A stretch of 64,000 nucleotides of DNA, from positions 62,001-126,000 of the forward strand of contig JAHJQN010000007.1 in NCBI GenBank assembly GCA_018819225.1. Reading direction: 5' to 3'. Positions 23,310-31,593 of the stretch are shown here, piece by piece. A program made the position numbers and the translations under genes. The DNA comes from Microcaldota archaeon. GTDB lineage: Archaea; Micrarchaeota; Micrarchaeia; Norongarragalinales; SBBD01. The notes beneath the pieces are model-generated. The model saw only the letters and a list, made by a program, of their open reading frames with translations. It ran no database searches and was not told where the DNA came from. Position 1 is the first letter of the stretch. Each line of letters opens with the position of its first letter.

Positions 23310-25046
23310 TCAACCCACTTCGATGAATTCCTTGCTTTTCTTCAACGCCGCGTCCTTCCGGCTCCCCGGCTTGTTCAACTTCAACCGCTCCGTATTCCCA
23401 TCCTTTCGGTACGTCAACCCGAACTGTTTCAACAACACTTTCGCTCCTTCGTGTTTATCGTACACGTCCTTCACTTCTCCGTGCACGCCGCTTTCCCCTT
23501 CCATCACGATCACGCGATCGACCGTATTAAACAAGAACTCCAAATCATGATCCACCAACAACACCGCGCGCCCTTCTTTGACGCGTTCCCTCAGCATTTT
23601 CGACAAGCGAATTCTGCCGCTCACATCCAGCATGTTCGTGGGCTCGTCGAGAACATAAACGGATTTTTCCTGATTCAACGCCTCGTAAATGCGCAGTTTC
23701 TGCAGTTCGCCCCCGCTCAAGTCACTGGTTCGCAAAAACTCGAGGCGTTTCAAGTCCATGGTGCGCACGAAGGTTTCCGCGAACAGGTCCAATGGCGTCA
23801 ACGTATTCGCGACCAGTTCGTCATCCCGCACCAAGAGCTGCGTTTTCATGGCCGTCCGCGCCTCATTTTTTTCATGCAATGCCTGCATCCACGTGCTTTT
23901 TCCGATTCCGTTCGGTCCCGCGATGCCTATGATTTCCCCATCGCGTACCAATACCTCTTTCCGATTCTCGACTTCAAAGCTCCCGCGAGTCAACCTCGTT
24001 TTCGCAAGCGTTAACACCCCATTCTTTTTTTGCTCTTCCGCATAGTGCCTGTACGCCAACGAATCCTTTCGGAACCGCACGTTTTCGGGTCCGATGAATC
24101 CTTCGAGAAACATGTTGATGGCCCGATCCGTTCCATAGACTTGCGATACGATTCCGTATGCGGCCGGTGTCCCATACAACACGTGCGCTTGCGGGCAAAC
24201 GTACGACAATAGCGAGATGTCGTGATCCACGAGCAACACGTTTTTTTCCGCGAAGTGATTTTTCAGGTATTCGATGAGTCGGATACGATACGTGTAATCC
24301 ATGAACGCGAACGGCTCGTCCAGCAAGTACGTTTCCTTTTCCCGCAGCAACGCGGCGGCTACGGTCACTTGCTGCAATTCGCCTCCGCTCAATTCATCCA
24401 GTTTTCTTCCATAGAGCCGCTTCAAATCGAACACGCGTTCGATAGCCCTCAATCGGTCGGCCTCGTCAATGCCCTTCAATACCGCTTCCACGTTTTTTCC
24501 CGAGCGCACCGCGTTCAATTCCTGCGGCTTCCACACGACGCGCTTTTCATCCAACGCCTTGAAGTACTCTTGAATTTCTTTCGTGGGCATCCGTTGCGGC
24601 GTCAACTGCTTTGCTAACAGCTTCAAGTTCGTGCTTTTTCCGCACCCGTTTTCTCCCACGACCGCGATCAAGCCCTTTCGGGGTATCGCCATCCGATACA
24701 ATCCAAACGCGTTATATCCGTAAGAGAACACGCGCTCCTCTTCCTTGGCTTCCGCGAGATTCACGATCGTGATCGCGTGAAACGGACATACTTTAGGACA
24801 AATTCCGCACCCCGTGCACAGTCCGGGGTCGATTTCCGCCCGGCTATTCATACGCTCGTCGTTGGTATACTCGCGTTTCGTCACGTGCTCAGGCGCTTGT
24901 TCCGTTACGTCCCCTTTCTTTTTCCGCCGGTCCACTAAATAGAGGCAATCTTTTCCAACCCGGTTGACGGGACAATTCTTGACGCACTCCAAATTGCACT
25001 TCAACGGAAAGCACAGCTTGGGGTCGATCACCGCGATTCTAGGCAT
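23310..25046 (-). CDS. abce1: Ribosome recycling ATPase ABCE1/Rli1
   Basis: The 578-aa product contains two [4Fe-4S] motifs (CNLECVKNCPVN and CTGCGICPKVCP, about residues 18-80). Twin ABC domains follow. NBD1 has Walker A GENGCGKST, signature LSGGELQQV and YLLDEP. NBD2 has GPNGIGKST, LSGGELQKL and YVLDEP. A hinge lies between them. ABCE1 splits the ribosome after termination and recycles subunits, working with aRF1/Pelota. ATG 25046 follows GAGAGGAG and begins MPRIAVIDP as in homologues; an earlier in-frame start at 25070 is unnecessary. It is divergent from psmA. Confidence 0.96.
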   Translation of the reverse strand: MPRIAVIDPKLCFPLKCNLECVKNCPVNRVGKDCLYLVDRRKKKGDVTEQAPEHVTKREYTNDERMNSRAEIDPGLCTGCGICPKVCPFHAITIVNLAEAKEEERVFSYGYNAFGLYRMAIPRKGLIAVVGENGCGKSTNLKLLAKQLTPQRMPTKEIQEYFKALDEKRVVWKPQELNAVRSGKNVEAVLKGIDEADRLRAIERVFDLKRLYGRKLDELSGGELQQVTVAAALLREKETYLLDEPFAFMDYTYRIRLIEYLKNHFAEKNVLLVDHDISLLSYVCPQAHVLYGTPAAYGIVSQVYGTDRAINMFLEGFIGPENVRFRKDSLAYRHYAEEQKKNGVLTLAKTRLTRGSFEVENRKEVLVRDGEIIGIAGPNGIGKSTWMQALHEKNEARTAMKTQLLVRDDELVANTLTPLDLFAETFVRTMDLKRLEFLRTSDLSGGELQKLRIYEALNQEKSVYVLDEPTNMLDVSGRIRLSKMLRERVKEGRAVLLVDHDLEFLFNTVDRVIVMEGESGVHGEVKDVYDKHEGAKVLLKQFGLTYRKDGNTERLKLNKPGSRKDAALKKSKEFIEVG

Positions 25047-25191
25047 ACTCCTCTCTTTCACTGCCAACATTTATTTAACGTTCTTTACCTCGTTCCTCGC
25101 AGAAACCAAATGTATTTATACTTACGCTCCCTCATTCGATAGTTTTTTAGAGCGTACCCGTAGTCTGATCAATGCTGATCGGTGGTTATCC

Positions 25192-25908
25192 ATGTATCCT
25201 CAACAACAAGCTCAATACGACCGAGCCATTACCGTGTTTTCTCCGGATGGGCGACTTTTTCAAGTCGAGTACGCTCGCGAAGCCGTACGCACTGGCACAC
25301 CGTGCGTCGGACTCGTATGCAAAGACGCCGTGTTGTTGGCGGCGTTCAAGCGCATTCCCTCGTCCCTCGTTGTGCCCGATTCGCATGAAAAGATTTTCCA
25401 GATCGACCAACACATTTCCGCAGCATCTTCAGGACTCGTGGCCGACGCACGCAAGCTCGTGGATTTCTCACGCACGGAAAGCCAAAAGCACCGCATCACG
25501 TTCGGAAACGCCATCCCGATTGAAACCCTATCCAAGAAAATCGGCGACCATATTCAAATGTACACGCAATACGGCGGCGTGCGGCCATACGGCGTTTCCT
25601 TGCTGATTGCCGGAATGAATAACGGCTACCGCTTGTTTGAAACCGATCCATCCGGCGCGTTGTTTGAGTACAAAGCGGCTGCGATTGGCTCCGGCAAGAA
25701 GGTGGTCGAGGCCATTTTCCAGAAAGAGTATAAGGACTCGTTATCCACGCACGAGGGCGTCAAACTCGCTCTCAAGGCCTTGAAGAAAGCCGTGGAAGAC
25801 AAACTTCACGCCGATAACGTGGACCTCGCCATCATCTCCAAGGAGAAGCAGGGCATGCATCTCCTCTCGAAGGAAGACGTGGCAAAGCACCTTGCGGAGT
25901 TGCGCTGA
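25192..25908 (+). CDS. psmA: Proteasome subunit alpha
   Basis: The 238-aa product has the alpha-subunit N-terminus that forms the gate and N-helix (YDRAITVFSPDGRLFQVEYA, about 9-28), the conserved YTQYGGVRPYGVSLLIAG segment and the YKAAAIGSGKKVVEAIF helix. Alpha rings cap the 20S core and dock the PAN ATPase. ATG 25192 was chosen because sequence upstream in the same frame is not conserved. The gene starts the classic archaeal superoperon psmA-sdo1-rrp4-rrp41-rrp42-rpl37ae. The beta subunit is not in the window. Confidence 0.96.
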   Translation: MYPQQQAQYDRAITVFSPDGRLFQVEYAREAVRTGTPCVGLVCKDAVLLAAFKRIPSSLVVPDSHEKIFQIDQHISAASSGLVADARKLVDFSRTESQKHRITFGNAIPIETLSKKIGDHIQMYTQYGGVRPYGVSLLIAGMNNGYRLFETDPSGALFEYKAAAIGSGKKVVEAIFQKEYKDSLSTHEGVKLALKALKKAVEDKLHADNVDLAIISKEKQGMHLLSKEDVAKHLAELR

Positions 25909-25958
25909 AACCCGTTCAACACCCTTTTTAATTCGTGCTCTTCCCTATAGCACTAGCC

Positions 25959-26648
25959 ATGAGCCAGATTGCCAATACCCTCATCGCACGCTACGAGAAA
26001 AACAGCCAGCGCTTCGAAGTACTTATTGATCCGAAGAAGGGCCCGGATTTTAAGAGCGGTGCGAAAAAGGATTTCGATAACGTGCTCATGTTCGACGAAG
26101 TGTTCAAAGACGCGAACAAAGGCGAGCGTCAAACATCGGCGGCCATCCAAAAAGCGTTCGGGACCACGGATCCCCTGGAAGTCGCCCAGATCATCATTCG
26201 CGAGGGCGACCTGCAAATTACGACGGACCAGCGCCGCAAGCTCCTGGAAGACAAGAAGCGCAAAGTCATTGACTTAATCGCCCGCAATTGCATGGATCCG
26301 AAGGCGAAAGCCCCCCACCCGCCTCATCGCATCGAACGGGCGTTGGAGGAAGCGCGGTTCCGTTTTGATGCGTTCAAGACGCCCGAGGAACAAATGGCGG
26401 ATGCCATCGAATCCATTCGCGAGATCCTTCCCATCAGCCTCGAAAAGCTCAAGATCGCGGTGCGTATTCCTGTCGAATTCGCTCCTCGAAGCTACGGCAC
26501 GCTGAAAGAATACGGCATCCGGAAAGAGGAGTGGGGGTCGGACGGCTCACTCATGGCCGTCATCGAAATAGCGGTCGGCATTCGCGGGGAAGTCTATGAC
26601 CGCTTGAACAAGCTGACGGGCGGCCAAGTCCAGACGAAAGAACTCTGA
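25959..26648 (+). CDS. sdo1: Ribosome maturation protein SBDS/Sdo1
   Basis: The 229-aa product has the SBDS three-domain order: an N-terminal FYSH-like domain (YEKNSQRFEVLIDPKKG, DEVFKDANKGERQTSAAIQKAFGT), a helical middle (IIREGDLQITTDQRRKLLEDKKRKVIDLIARNCMDPK) and a ferredoxin-like C-terminus (LKEYGIRKEEWGSDGSLMAVIEI). SBDS helps release the anti-association factor aIF6 from the large subunit. ATG 25959 (MSQIAN) is the better start than the upstream one at 25935. It sits between psmA and rrp4, its usual position in archaea. Confidence 0.94.
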   Translation: MSQIANTLIARYEKNSQRFEVLIDPKKGPDFKSGAKKDFDNVLMFDEVFKDANKGERQTSAAIQKAFGTTDPLEVAQIIIREGDLQITTDQRRKLLEDKKRKVIDLIARNCMDPKAKAPHPPHRIERALEEARFRFDAFKTPEEQMADAIESIREILPISLEKLKIAVRIPVEFAPRSYGTLKEYGIRKEEWGSDGSLMAVIEIAVGIRGEVYDRLNKLTGGQVQTKEL

Positions 26649-26810
26649 ACGTCACCCATAGCTTTATTAAACAATTCAAGCATGAGTGTTTTCTGCTGAT
26701 ATTTGACTGCTGTAGAGCGATTCCATCAGCGTTCCCATTTCTGCATTTCTTAGGCGAAGTGATTGTTCAAGCAGGCGCGTTGCACTGCTTTTTAGAAGGT
26801 AGCAAAAACC

Positions 26811-27470
26811 ATGAAAGATTTTATTGTCCCTGGCGAAGTCGTTTATGACCAACCCCGCCGTTTCGACGGCAGCTTTGTCGACCGCGAAAAAACCTTCGCG
26901 TCCGTGCTTTCCGTCAAATACGACGACCGCGTCGTGGCGTTGAAAGGCCTGTACACGCCCGTTGTGAGCGATTACGTGATCGGAATCATTAAGCACGAGT
27001 TGTTCAGCGGTTACAAAGTCGACTTGAATTCCCCGTACATTGGCATGCTCTCTTCCCGCGACTTGCGCGAGCGCTTTGAAGTCGGCCAAGTCATTTCAGT
27101 CGTCATCCGCATGGCCGATGAAGTCAAGGAAGCGGAGCTGGTCGAGCCCCGTCGCTTGTGGGGCGGTCGCGTCATAGAAATTCCTGCGGTAAAAATTCCT
27201 CGCGTGATCGGACGCAATAACTCGATGGTGTCCTTGCTCGAACAATATACGGGCTGCCGGATTTTCGTTGGCAAGAACGGTCGCGTCTACGTTAAAGGGG
27301 ATAACACGTCGCTCGCGATTGAATCCGTCATGAAAATTGCTCGAGAAGCTCACATGCACGGTCTTACGGACCGCATCAAATCCTTTTTAGAAGACGAAAC
27401 GAAGGCCGGCCATCTCGCCAGCGAGATCGGTTCGCCGTTCCAGGCGTCGCCTTCGCCAGAAACGAAGTGA
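26811..27470 (+). CDS. rrp4: Exosome RNA-binding subunit Rrp4
   Basis: The 219-aa product has an N-terminal domain (VPGEVVYD), an S1 domain at about 58-135 (VVSDYVIGIIKHELFSGYKVDLNSPYIGML) and a KH domain at about 140-200 (IPRVIGRNNSMVSLLEQYTGCRIFVGKNGRVYVKG, with the GxxG-like IGRNN loop). Rrp4 caps the hexameric exosome ring and feeds RNA to it. A 160-bp gap before it is unusually long for this operon and may hold a separate promoter. A separate Csl4 is not in the window. Confidence 0.95.
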   Translation: MKDFIVPGEVVYDQPRRFDGSFVDREKTFASVLSVKYDDRVVALKGLYTPVVSDYVIGIIKHELFSGYKVDLNSPYIGMLSSRDLRERFEVGQVISVVIRMADEVKEAELVEPRRLWGGRVIEIPAVKIPRVIGRNNSMVSLLEQYTGCRIFVGKNGRVYVKGDNTSLAIESVMKIAREAHMHGLTDRIKSFLEDETKAGHLASEIGSPFQASPSPETK

Positions 27471-27476
27471 TCCCGT

Positions 27477-28220
27477 ATGGAAAAAGAAAAAAAGAAGTTG
27501 ATTGTGGATGGAAAGCGCGTGAACGGTCGCGGCTTTGACGATTTGCGCCCTCTGAAAGTGACGGCGGGCGTGCTCAAGCGTGCGGACGGTAGCGCCATGA
27601 TTGAATGGGGGCGCAACAAAGTGTTGGCCGCGGTTTACGGACCCCGGGAAGTCTTTCCCAAACATTTGTCGGATGTAAAAAAAGCGATTATCAACTGCCG
27701 CTATTCCATGGCTCCGTTCAGCGGCATGGAAGAACACGGCCGCTCGGGCCCGAACCGCCGCGCCATTGAAATCGGAAAGGTCGCCAAGCACGTATTCGAG
27801 AATGCGGTGTTGACGCACCAATTCCCCAAAACGCAGATTGACATTAGCATGGAGGTACTGCAAAGCGACGGCGGCACGCGTGTGGCCGCTATTACGGCTG
27901 CCAGTGTGGCTCTTGCCGATGCTGGCATTCCCATGCGCGATTTAGTGCAAGGGGTTTCGATTGGTCGCGTGGAAGGGCAACTCATCGTGGACCTTGACAA
28001 GTACGAAGACAATCTTGGCGAAGCGGATGTACCGCTTATTGTTTCTCTCCGCAGCAAGGAAGTTCTGCTGTTCCAACAGGACGGCAGGATCAGCCGCGAG
28101 GAATTGCAAAAAATGTTTGAACTCGGTTTCAAGGGCGCTGAACTCGTCCGCGACGTGCAAGTGCAGGCGCTACGCCAACGCTACTTCGAAACCGGTGACG
28201 AGTTGAATAACCATGGCTAG
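27477..28220 (+). CDS. rrp41: Exosome catalytic subunit Rrp41 (RNase PH fold)
   Basis: The 247-aa RNase PH-type protein forms the active phosphorolytic site of the archaeal exosome with Rrp42, degrading or tailing RNA from the 3' end. Visible signatures are RVNGRGFDDLRPL, the RNA/phosphate-binding arginines in GPNRRAIEIG at about 91-100, and the acidic active-site stretch DLDKYEDNLGEAD at 172-184, where D178 and D184 align with the catalytic aspartates. It starts 6 bp after rrp4, and its stop overlaps the rrp42 start region by 8 bp, indicating coupled translation. Confidence 0.96.
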   Translation: MEKEKKKLIVDGKRVNGRGFDDLRPLKVTAGVLKRADGSAMIEWGRNKVLAAVYGPREVFPKHLSDVKKAIINCRYSMAPFSGMEEHGRSGPNRRAIEIGKVAKHVFENAVLTHQFPKTQIDISMEVLQSDGGTRVAAITAASVALADAGIPMRDLVQGVSIGRVEGQLIVDLDKYEDNLGEADVPLIVSLRSKEVLLFQQDGRISREELQKMFELGFKGAELVRDVQVQALRQRYFETGDELNNHG

Positions 28221-29004
28221 AGAATCAGAAATCTTGGACGAAATCAAGGCGGAATACGTCAAAGATTTGTTGAAGCAAAACAAACGCGTGGATGACCGCG
28301 GTTTAATGGACTACCGCGCATTCTCCATTGAAAAAGGCGTGTTTCCGAATGCGGAAGGCAGTGCGATGGCGCATTTGGGCGACACGAAAGTCGCCGCGGG
28401 AATTAAATTCGACATTGTAAAACCGTACGCCGACCGTCCTACGGAAGGCGTTTTTACGGTGCAAGCAGAATATCTTCCATTAGCGCACCCGACGTTTGAA
28501 TCGGGTCCGCCCCGCGAAAATGCCATCGAGCTCGCGCGTCTCGTGGACCGCGGAATTCGTTCCGCGGAATGCGTGGATACGGCTTCCTTTTTTGTGGAAG
28601 AAGAGAAGGTGCTCGGCATGTTTCTCGACGTATACGTGTTGGATCACAACGGCAACCTCGCGGATTGTGCTGCACTCGCTGGAATGAGCGCATTGGCCAA
28701 CGCGAAATTCCCGAAAATTGAGGATGGCGCGATCGTTCGACAAGAATTCAAGGGCCCGCTTCCTTTGGCCCGCCACGTGGTATCCGCGACCTTTGAGAAA
28801 ATCAATGGCGTTCCGATTCTCGACGCGGTATCTGAAGAAGATACGGCTTCTGACGGCCGCATCACCTTGGCGATTAGCAGCGACGGATTTCTATGTGCTG
28901 CCCAAAAAGCGAAGAGTGCCGGCTTCACCTCCGACGAACTTCTCTCGTTGTTCGATGTCGCCAAAGAAAAGACGAAGCCGCTGTTAGACGCCGTTCAAAA
29001 GTGA
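28213..29004 (+). CDS. rrp42: Exosome structural subunit Rrp42 (RNase PH fold)
   Basis: The 263-aa product has an RNase PH fold (NKRVDDRGLMDYRAFSIEKG, AMAHLGDTKVAAGIKFD, AIELARLVDRGIRSAECVD) but lacks the acidic catalytic pair of Rrp41, as expected for Rrp42. It alternates with Rrp41 in the hexamer and contributes RNA-binding residues. It begins 8 bp before the end of rrp41, and its stop overlaps an ATG of the downstream eL43 reading frame. Confidence 0.95.
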   Translation: MARESEILDEIKAEYVKDLLKQNKRVDDRGLMDYRAFSIEKGVFPNAEGSAMAHLGDTKVAAGIKFDIVKPYADRPTEGVFTVQAEYLPLAHPTFESGPPRENAIELARLVDRGIRSAECVDTASFFVEEEKVLGMFLDVYVLDHNGNLADCAALAGMSALANAKFPKIEDGAIVRQEFKGPLPLARHVVSATFEKINGVPILDAVSEEDTASDGRITLAISSDGFLCAAQKAKSAGFTSDELLSLFDVAKEKTKPLLDAVQK

Positions 29005-29009
29005 TGGTT

Positions 29010-29246
29010 ATGGGTTCCCGTTACGGAGTACGCATTCGAAAACGCGAGAACGCGGTTCTGAAACAACAACATACCAAATACGCGTGTCCCTCGTGCGGTA
29101 AACGCCGGGTCAAACGCCGAGGCTTCGCGCTTTGGGAGTGTACGTTCTGCGAGAAGAAGATCGCAGGCGGCGCCTACGCACTGGAAACCGCGGTCGGAGT
29201 CACTGCCAAGAAAACCTTGATTTCTTCTCTTCAAGGAAAGAAATAG
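29010..29246 (+). CDS. rpl37ae: Large-subunit ribosomal protein eL43 (L37Ae)
   Basis: The 78-aa protein begins MGSRYGVRIRKREN, and its zinc ribbon (ACPSCGKRRVKRRG ... WECTFCEKKIAGGAYA) carries two CxxC pairs about 15 residues apart, as in L37Ae. ATG 29010 has GTGAT upstream; ATG 29004 is a possible two-codon extension that overlaps the rrp42 stop. It keeps the conserved order of the archaeal exosome superoperon. The rpoP gene that often follows is absent here and is replaced by an unrecognised gene. Confidence 0.93.
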   Translation: MGSRYGVRIRKRENAVLKQQHTKYACPSCGKRRVKRRGFALWECTFCEKKIAGGAYALETAVGVTAKKTLISSLQGKK

Positions 29247-29260
29247 CGTTCCTTTTTTTG

Positions 29261-30088
29261 GTGCATCCGGTGCTGCTTCTCCTCAACGCTCGCTTTCCTA
29301 AGCTTCAACTGAGTTATTCATTGAAAGGCGAGCTCACGACCAACGAAATCGCTTCCGCACTCCGCGATGCGCAATCCTTACTCCAACGCACGATTTATTC
29401 GTATGCCCCCGTCAACGAATCGGGTATAGCCGCCCACGCTAAACTCCCTGCATCTTCCATCCATAACGTAGCCCAACTCGCTTCCCACGTTCACGCACTC
29501 AAACCCAAGGCCCTCGAAGAATCCCTGCTTCCCTTTGTTAAAGATGACCGGGATCCCGAATTCTTAATTCGGAAAAAGTGCGAACCCGCGGTTCTTGTTG
29601 CACAATGCGCCTATTTCCGTGTCCTCTACGAAAACCTATTCCCCCCCGCTCCGGTTACCCCGAAGGGAACGGTTTCCAAGAACGAATTCCGTTTTGCCGC
29701 CCAACTTCCCAAATGGACGGTCGTACGCAAAGCCAATCTGGACATCGCGGAAAACAAAGAGGTTTTCGCGACGCTGGTCGCGACCTATGAAGGCGTTTCC
29801 CGCAAAGCCTTTGAATACGCGCCGGACTCCCCCGCGCCTGTTTCGACTATTGAAACGTTCTTATCCGCTTACCCTCCACGCAAGTCCCTTTCCCGCTTGT
29901 CGCAAATGCTCACCGCATTATTGGAAAAGCGCGTGCTGGACCCTCTTTCGGAGCCCGCGCGCGCTTACTTTATTCAACGAATTTTCGCGCAAGCCGGCTA
30001 TCCTATTTATGCCAGCATTGACGTCGTCAACCGCGTCTATCCCGAGCTGAAAATCCCGAAGCCCAGAGGAAGGCTTAAAAAGGACTAA
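29261..30088 (+). CDS. Hypothetical protein in the exosome operon, possibly DUF2666-like
   Basis: I take GTG 29261 as start, 14 bp after rpl37ae, giving 275 aa (the open frame continues upstream only as a shadow). The protein is soluble and mixed alpha/beta. A helical first half (ELTTNEIASALRDAQSLLQRT) is followed by a segment WTVVRKANLDIAENKEVFATLVATYEGVSRKAFEYA at about 165-200, which loosely resembles archaeal DUF2666, and ends in a basic tail (KPRGRLKKD). The position, where rpoP or the KEOPS subunit Pcc1 is found in other archaea, suggests a role in RNA or translation, but this is only context. Confidence 0.55.
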   Translation: MHPVLLLLNARFPKLQLSYSLKGELTTNEIASALRDAQSLLQRTIYSYAPVNESGIAAHAKLPASSIHNVAQLASHVHALKPKALEESLLPFVKDDRDPEFLIRKKCEPAVLVAQCAYFRVLYENLFPPAPVTPKGTVSKNEFRFAAQLPKWTVVRKANLDIAENKEVFATLVATYEGVSRKAFEYAPDSPAPVSTIETFLSAYPPRKSLSRLSQMLTALLEKRVLDPLSEPARAYFIQRIFAQAGYPIYASIDVVNRVYPELKIPKPRGRLKKD

Positions 30089-30113
30089 AAATTAATGCGT
30101 GCGGTGATCCGTA

Positions 30114-30362
30114 ATGGCCAGTGGTTTTCCGTTTGATGAGAAAATTGTATTTACGGTATCGGTCTTCCTGTTTATCCTGTTGTCCGTAATTTACTTCCAG
30201 GAAACTGATTTCGCGATCTCGTACACGAGCGCGATTGGCGCCACCCTTTCGGTGCTCATGTTATACCTGATGTACAAGCTGCACACGCTCGAGAACATGC
30301 CGCACACCGTCATCACGTCGGTTCCCCGGGCGGCCAGTTCAAAGAAACGCCGACGCCGCTAA
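30114..30362 (+). CDS. Small two-helix membrane protein
   Basis: The 82-aa product has two hydrophobic helices (about 10-27 and 33-55) separated by QETDFAISY, then a basic tail ending SSKKRRRR. Both the topology and the basic end suggest a membrane protein with a cytosolic nucleic-acid or ribosome-facing tail. It lies 25 bp behind the preceding gene and is probably the last gene of the exosome transcript. No family is recognised. Confidence 0.6.
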   Translation: MASGFPFDEKIVFTVSVFLFILLSVIYFQETDFAISYTSAIGATLSVLMLYLMYKLHTLENMPHTVITSVPRAASSKKRRRR

Positions 30363-30363
30363 T

Positions 30364-30389
30364 TTTTTCTTTATTTTCTCTTTTTTTGA
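30364..30389 (+). terminator. T-rich terminator after exosome operon
   Basis: A run containing TTTTTT, TTTATTTT and TTTTTTT follows the stop of the 82-aa gene within 2 bp. Oligo-T tracts are the normal archaeal termination signal, and the next gene is on the other strand. Confidence 0.55.
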
Positions 30390-30402
30390 ACCCTATTCTT
30401 AT

Positions 30403-31266
30403 TCAGGTGCGCCGCACGTGGAAATCTCGATGCGCAAAGCGCTCGCGAGCCGCTACGGCTCTTGCGGTTCCTTCCCGCTGCCTCCACGAAAACGCGGATA
30501 CCATTTCTCCCGGCCTTGGTTGCGCTAACGATCGCATCAACCGACTACTCAAATGCCCCGTGTCCCGTAATCGTTCCCTGAACTGCTCCAACTCTTTTCT
30601 TTGAATCTCCCCCGTCTCTGCTTTCCATGCGCGTTCCAATGCGTCTAGCACGACGGGGTTCTTGCTTTGATTTAACGCTTCCAAAAACTTAATTCCGGCT
30701 TGGCGTTTATTCATGCGAGTGTCTGAAATCGTTTTTTTGAAAGAAGTTCCCGAACGTCCGTCATGCACGAGACGAAGTCTCAAATTGTCGATCCATCCTT
30801 GTTGGACTTGGGCGCGTCCGTCTCTTTTTTCCATTCTTCCGAATAGTGTTTCCAGCATATCGTACGCATTCGCGTGCTGTTCGTTATCCAGTGAATCGGC
30901 ATGCGTCCCCAACGATGCCGTGTATCCCGTTCCTTCGGCCACTTCATGAAGCGCTCGTACGTGTTTGGGTTCCAACTGCATGCGTGCAGCTAAACTCCCG
31001 AAACGCAGGCGCTCCGAGTTCGTTTGAGGCACATGCGTCTGATTCGTATATGCCGAAGCGATTTCTTTCTGCAATCCAATGGTCTGATGTTGCCGTATCG
31101 CCAAATGCGTCATCAAACCTCCTATGGCTCCGATCGCGACGGTGGTACCTATAACGGATCTCCAATTCTGCTGCCACCAATTCGGCCTCCGGTGATCCAT
31201 TACATCTCTTCCATTCCACGATTCGCCTCGGTTTTTTCCTCCAAATAATTTTACCATATGCTTCAC
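30403..31266 (-). CDS. Single-pass membrane protein with helical cytosolic or external domain, unknown
   Basis: The product (287 aa from ATG 31266; a start at M23 is also possible) has one membrane helix at about 37-58 (VIGTTVAIGAIGGLMTHLAI) and a long, highly charged, helix-forming region (ERLRFGSLAARMQLEPKHV, QAGIKFLEALNQSKNPVVLD) with frequent Arg and Glu. No catalytic motif is visible. It sits alone between the convergent exosome operon and the divergent tRNA-Pro. It is probably lineage-specific. Confidence 0.5.
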   Translation of the reverse strand: MKHMVKLFGGKNRGESWNGRDVMDHRRPNWWQQNWRSVIGTTVAIGAIGGLMTHLAIRQHQTIGLQKEIASAYTNQTHVPQTNSERLRFGSLAARMQLEPKHVRALHEVAEGTGYTASLGTHADSLDNEQHANAYDMLETLFGRMEKRDGRAQVQQGWIDNLRLRLVHDGRSGTSFKKTISDTRMNKRQAGIKFLEALNQSKNPVVLDALERAWKAETGEIQRKELEQFRERLRDTGHLSSRLMRSLAQPRPGEMVSAFSWRQREGTARAVAARERFAHRDFHVRRT

Positions 31267-31374
31267 CAGCCCCTGATTCTTTTTTTCTGTTAGTACTCCT
31301 TAATAATAACCGCGTTGCTTTCTCTCCCCTTAATCCCAAGCGCTTAAATGCTTGTTCTTTCCTCAAATAGTTTA

Positions 31375-31483
31375 GGGAGGGTGGGCTAGCCTGGCATGCT
31401 TTCAGCTTTGGGTCCTCACCTGCTTTTACGAAGCAGTACGGGCAAAACAGCTGAAGACCTGAGTTCGAATCTCAGCCCTCCCA
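31375..31483 (+). tRNA. tRNA-Pro(TGG) with canonical 36-nt intron
   Basis: The acceptor stem GGGAGGG/CCCTCCC is perfect. The anticodon stem is TCAGC/GCTGA and the loop starts TTTGGG, giving anticodon TGG. The T-arm is CTGAG-TTCGAAT-CTCAG. The intron lies at 31413-31448, between positions 37 and 38. Its junction is a regular bulge-helix-bulge: central helix TTTG/CAAA, bulges GG|T and AC|A, intron helix CCT/GGG, and an internal hairpin CTGCTT/GAAGCAG. Splicing leaves 73 nt. CCA is not encoded. srp54 begins about 110 bp downstream. Confidence 0.94.
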
Positions 31484-31593
31484 CTGCCGGCGGCGGGAAC
31501 CCTGGGTTTCCCCTTGAGCCAACTGGTCGCCCCCATTCCTACGCAAAGCGTTTCCCGAACCCGTTTTATTCCCTTGCAAACAGAAGAAGTACC

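Noticed and set aside
26649..26810. Box C/D sRNA between sdo1 and rrp4
   Set aside because: CTGA-like words are present but no RTGATGA C box at suitable distance.
26676..27089. 137-codon minus-strand frame over the start of rrp4
   Set aside because: It is antisense to a well-conserved gene and has no family resemblance or promoter.
31396..31593. 66-residue upstream extension of SRP54
   Set aside because: It runs through tRNA-Pro; the conserved N-domain starts at 31594.
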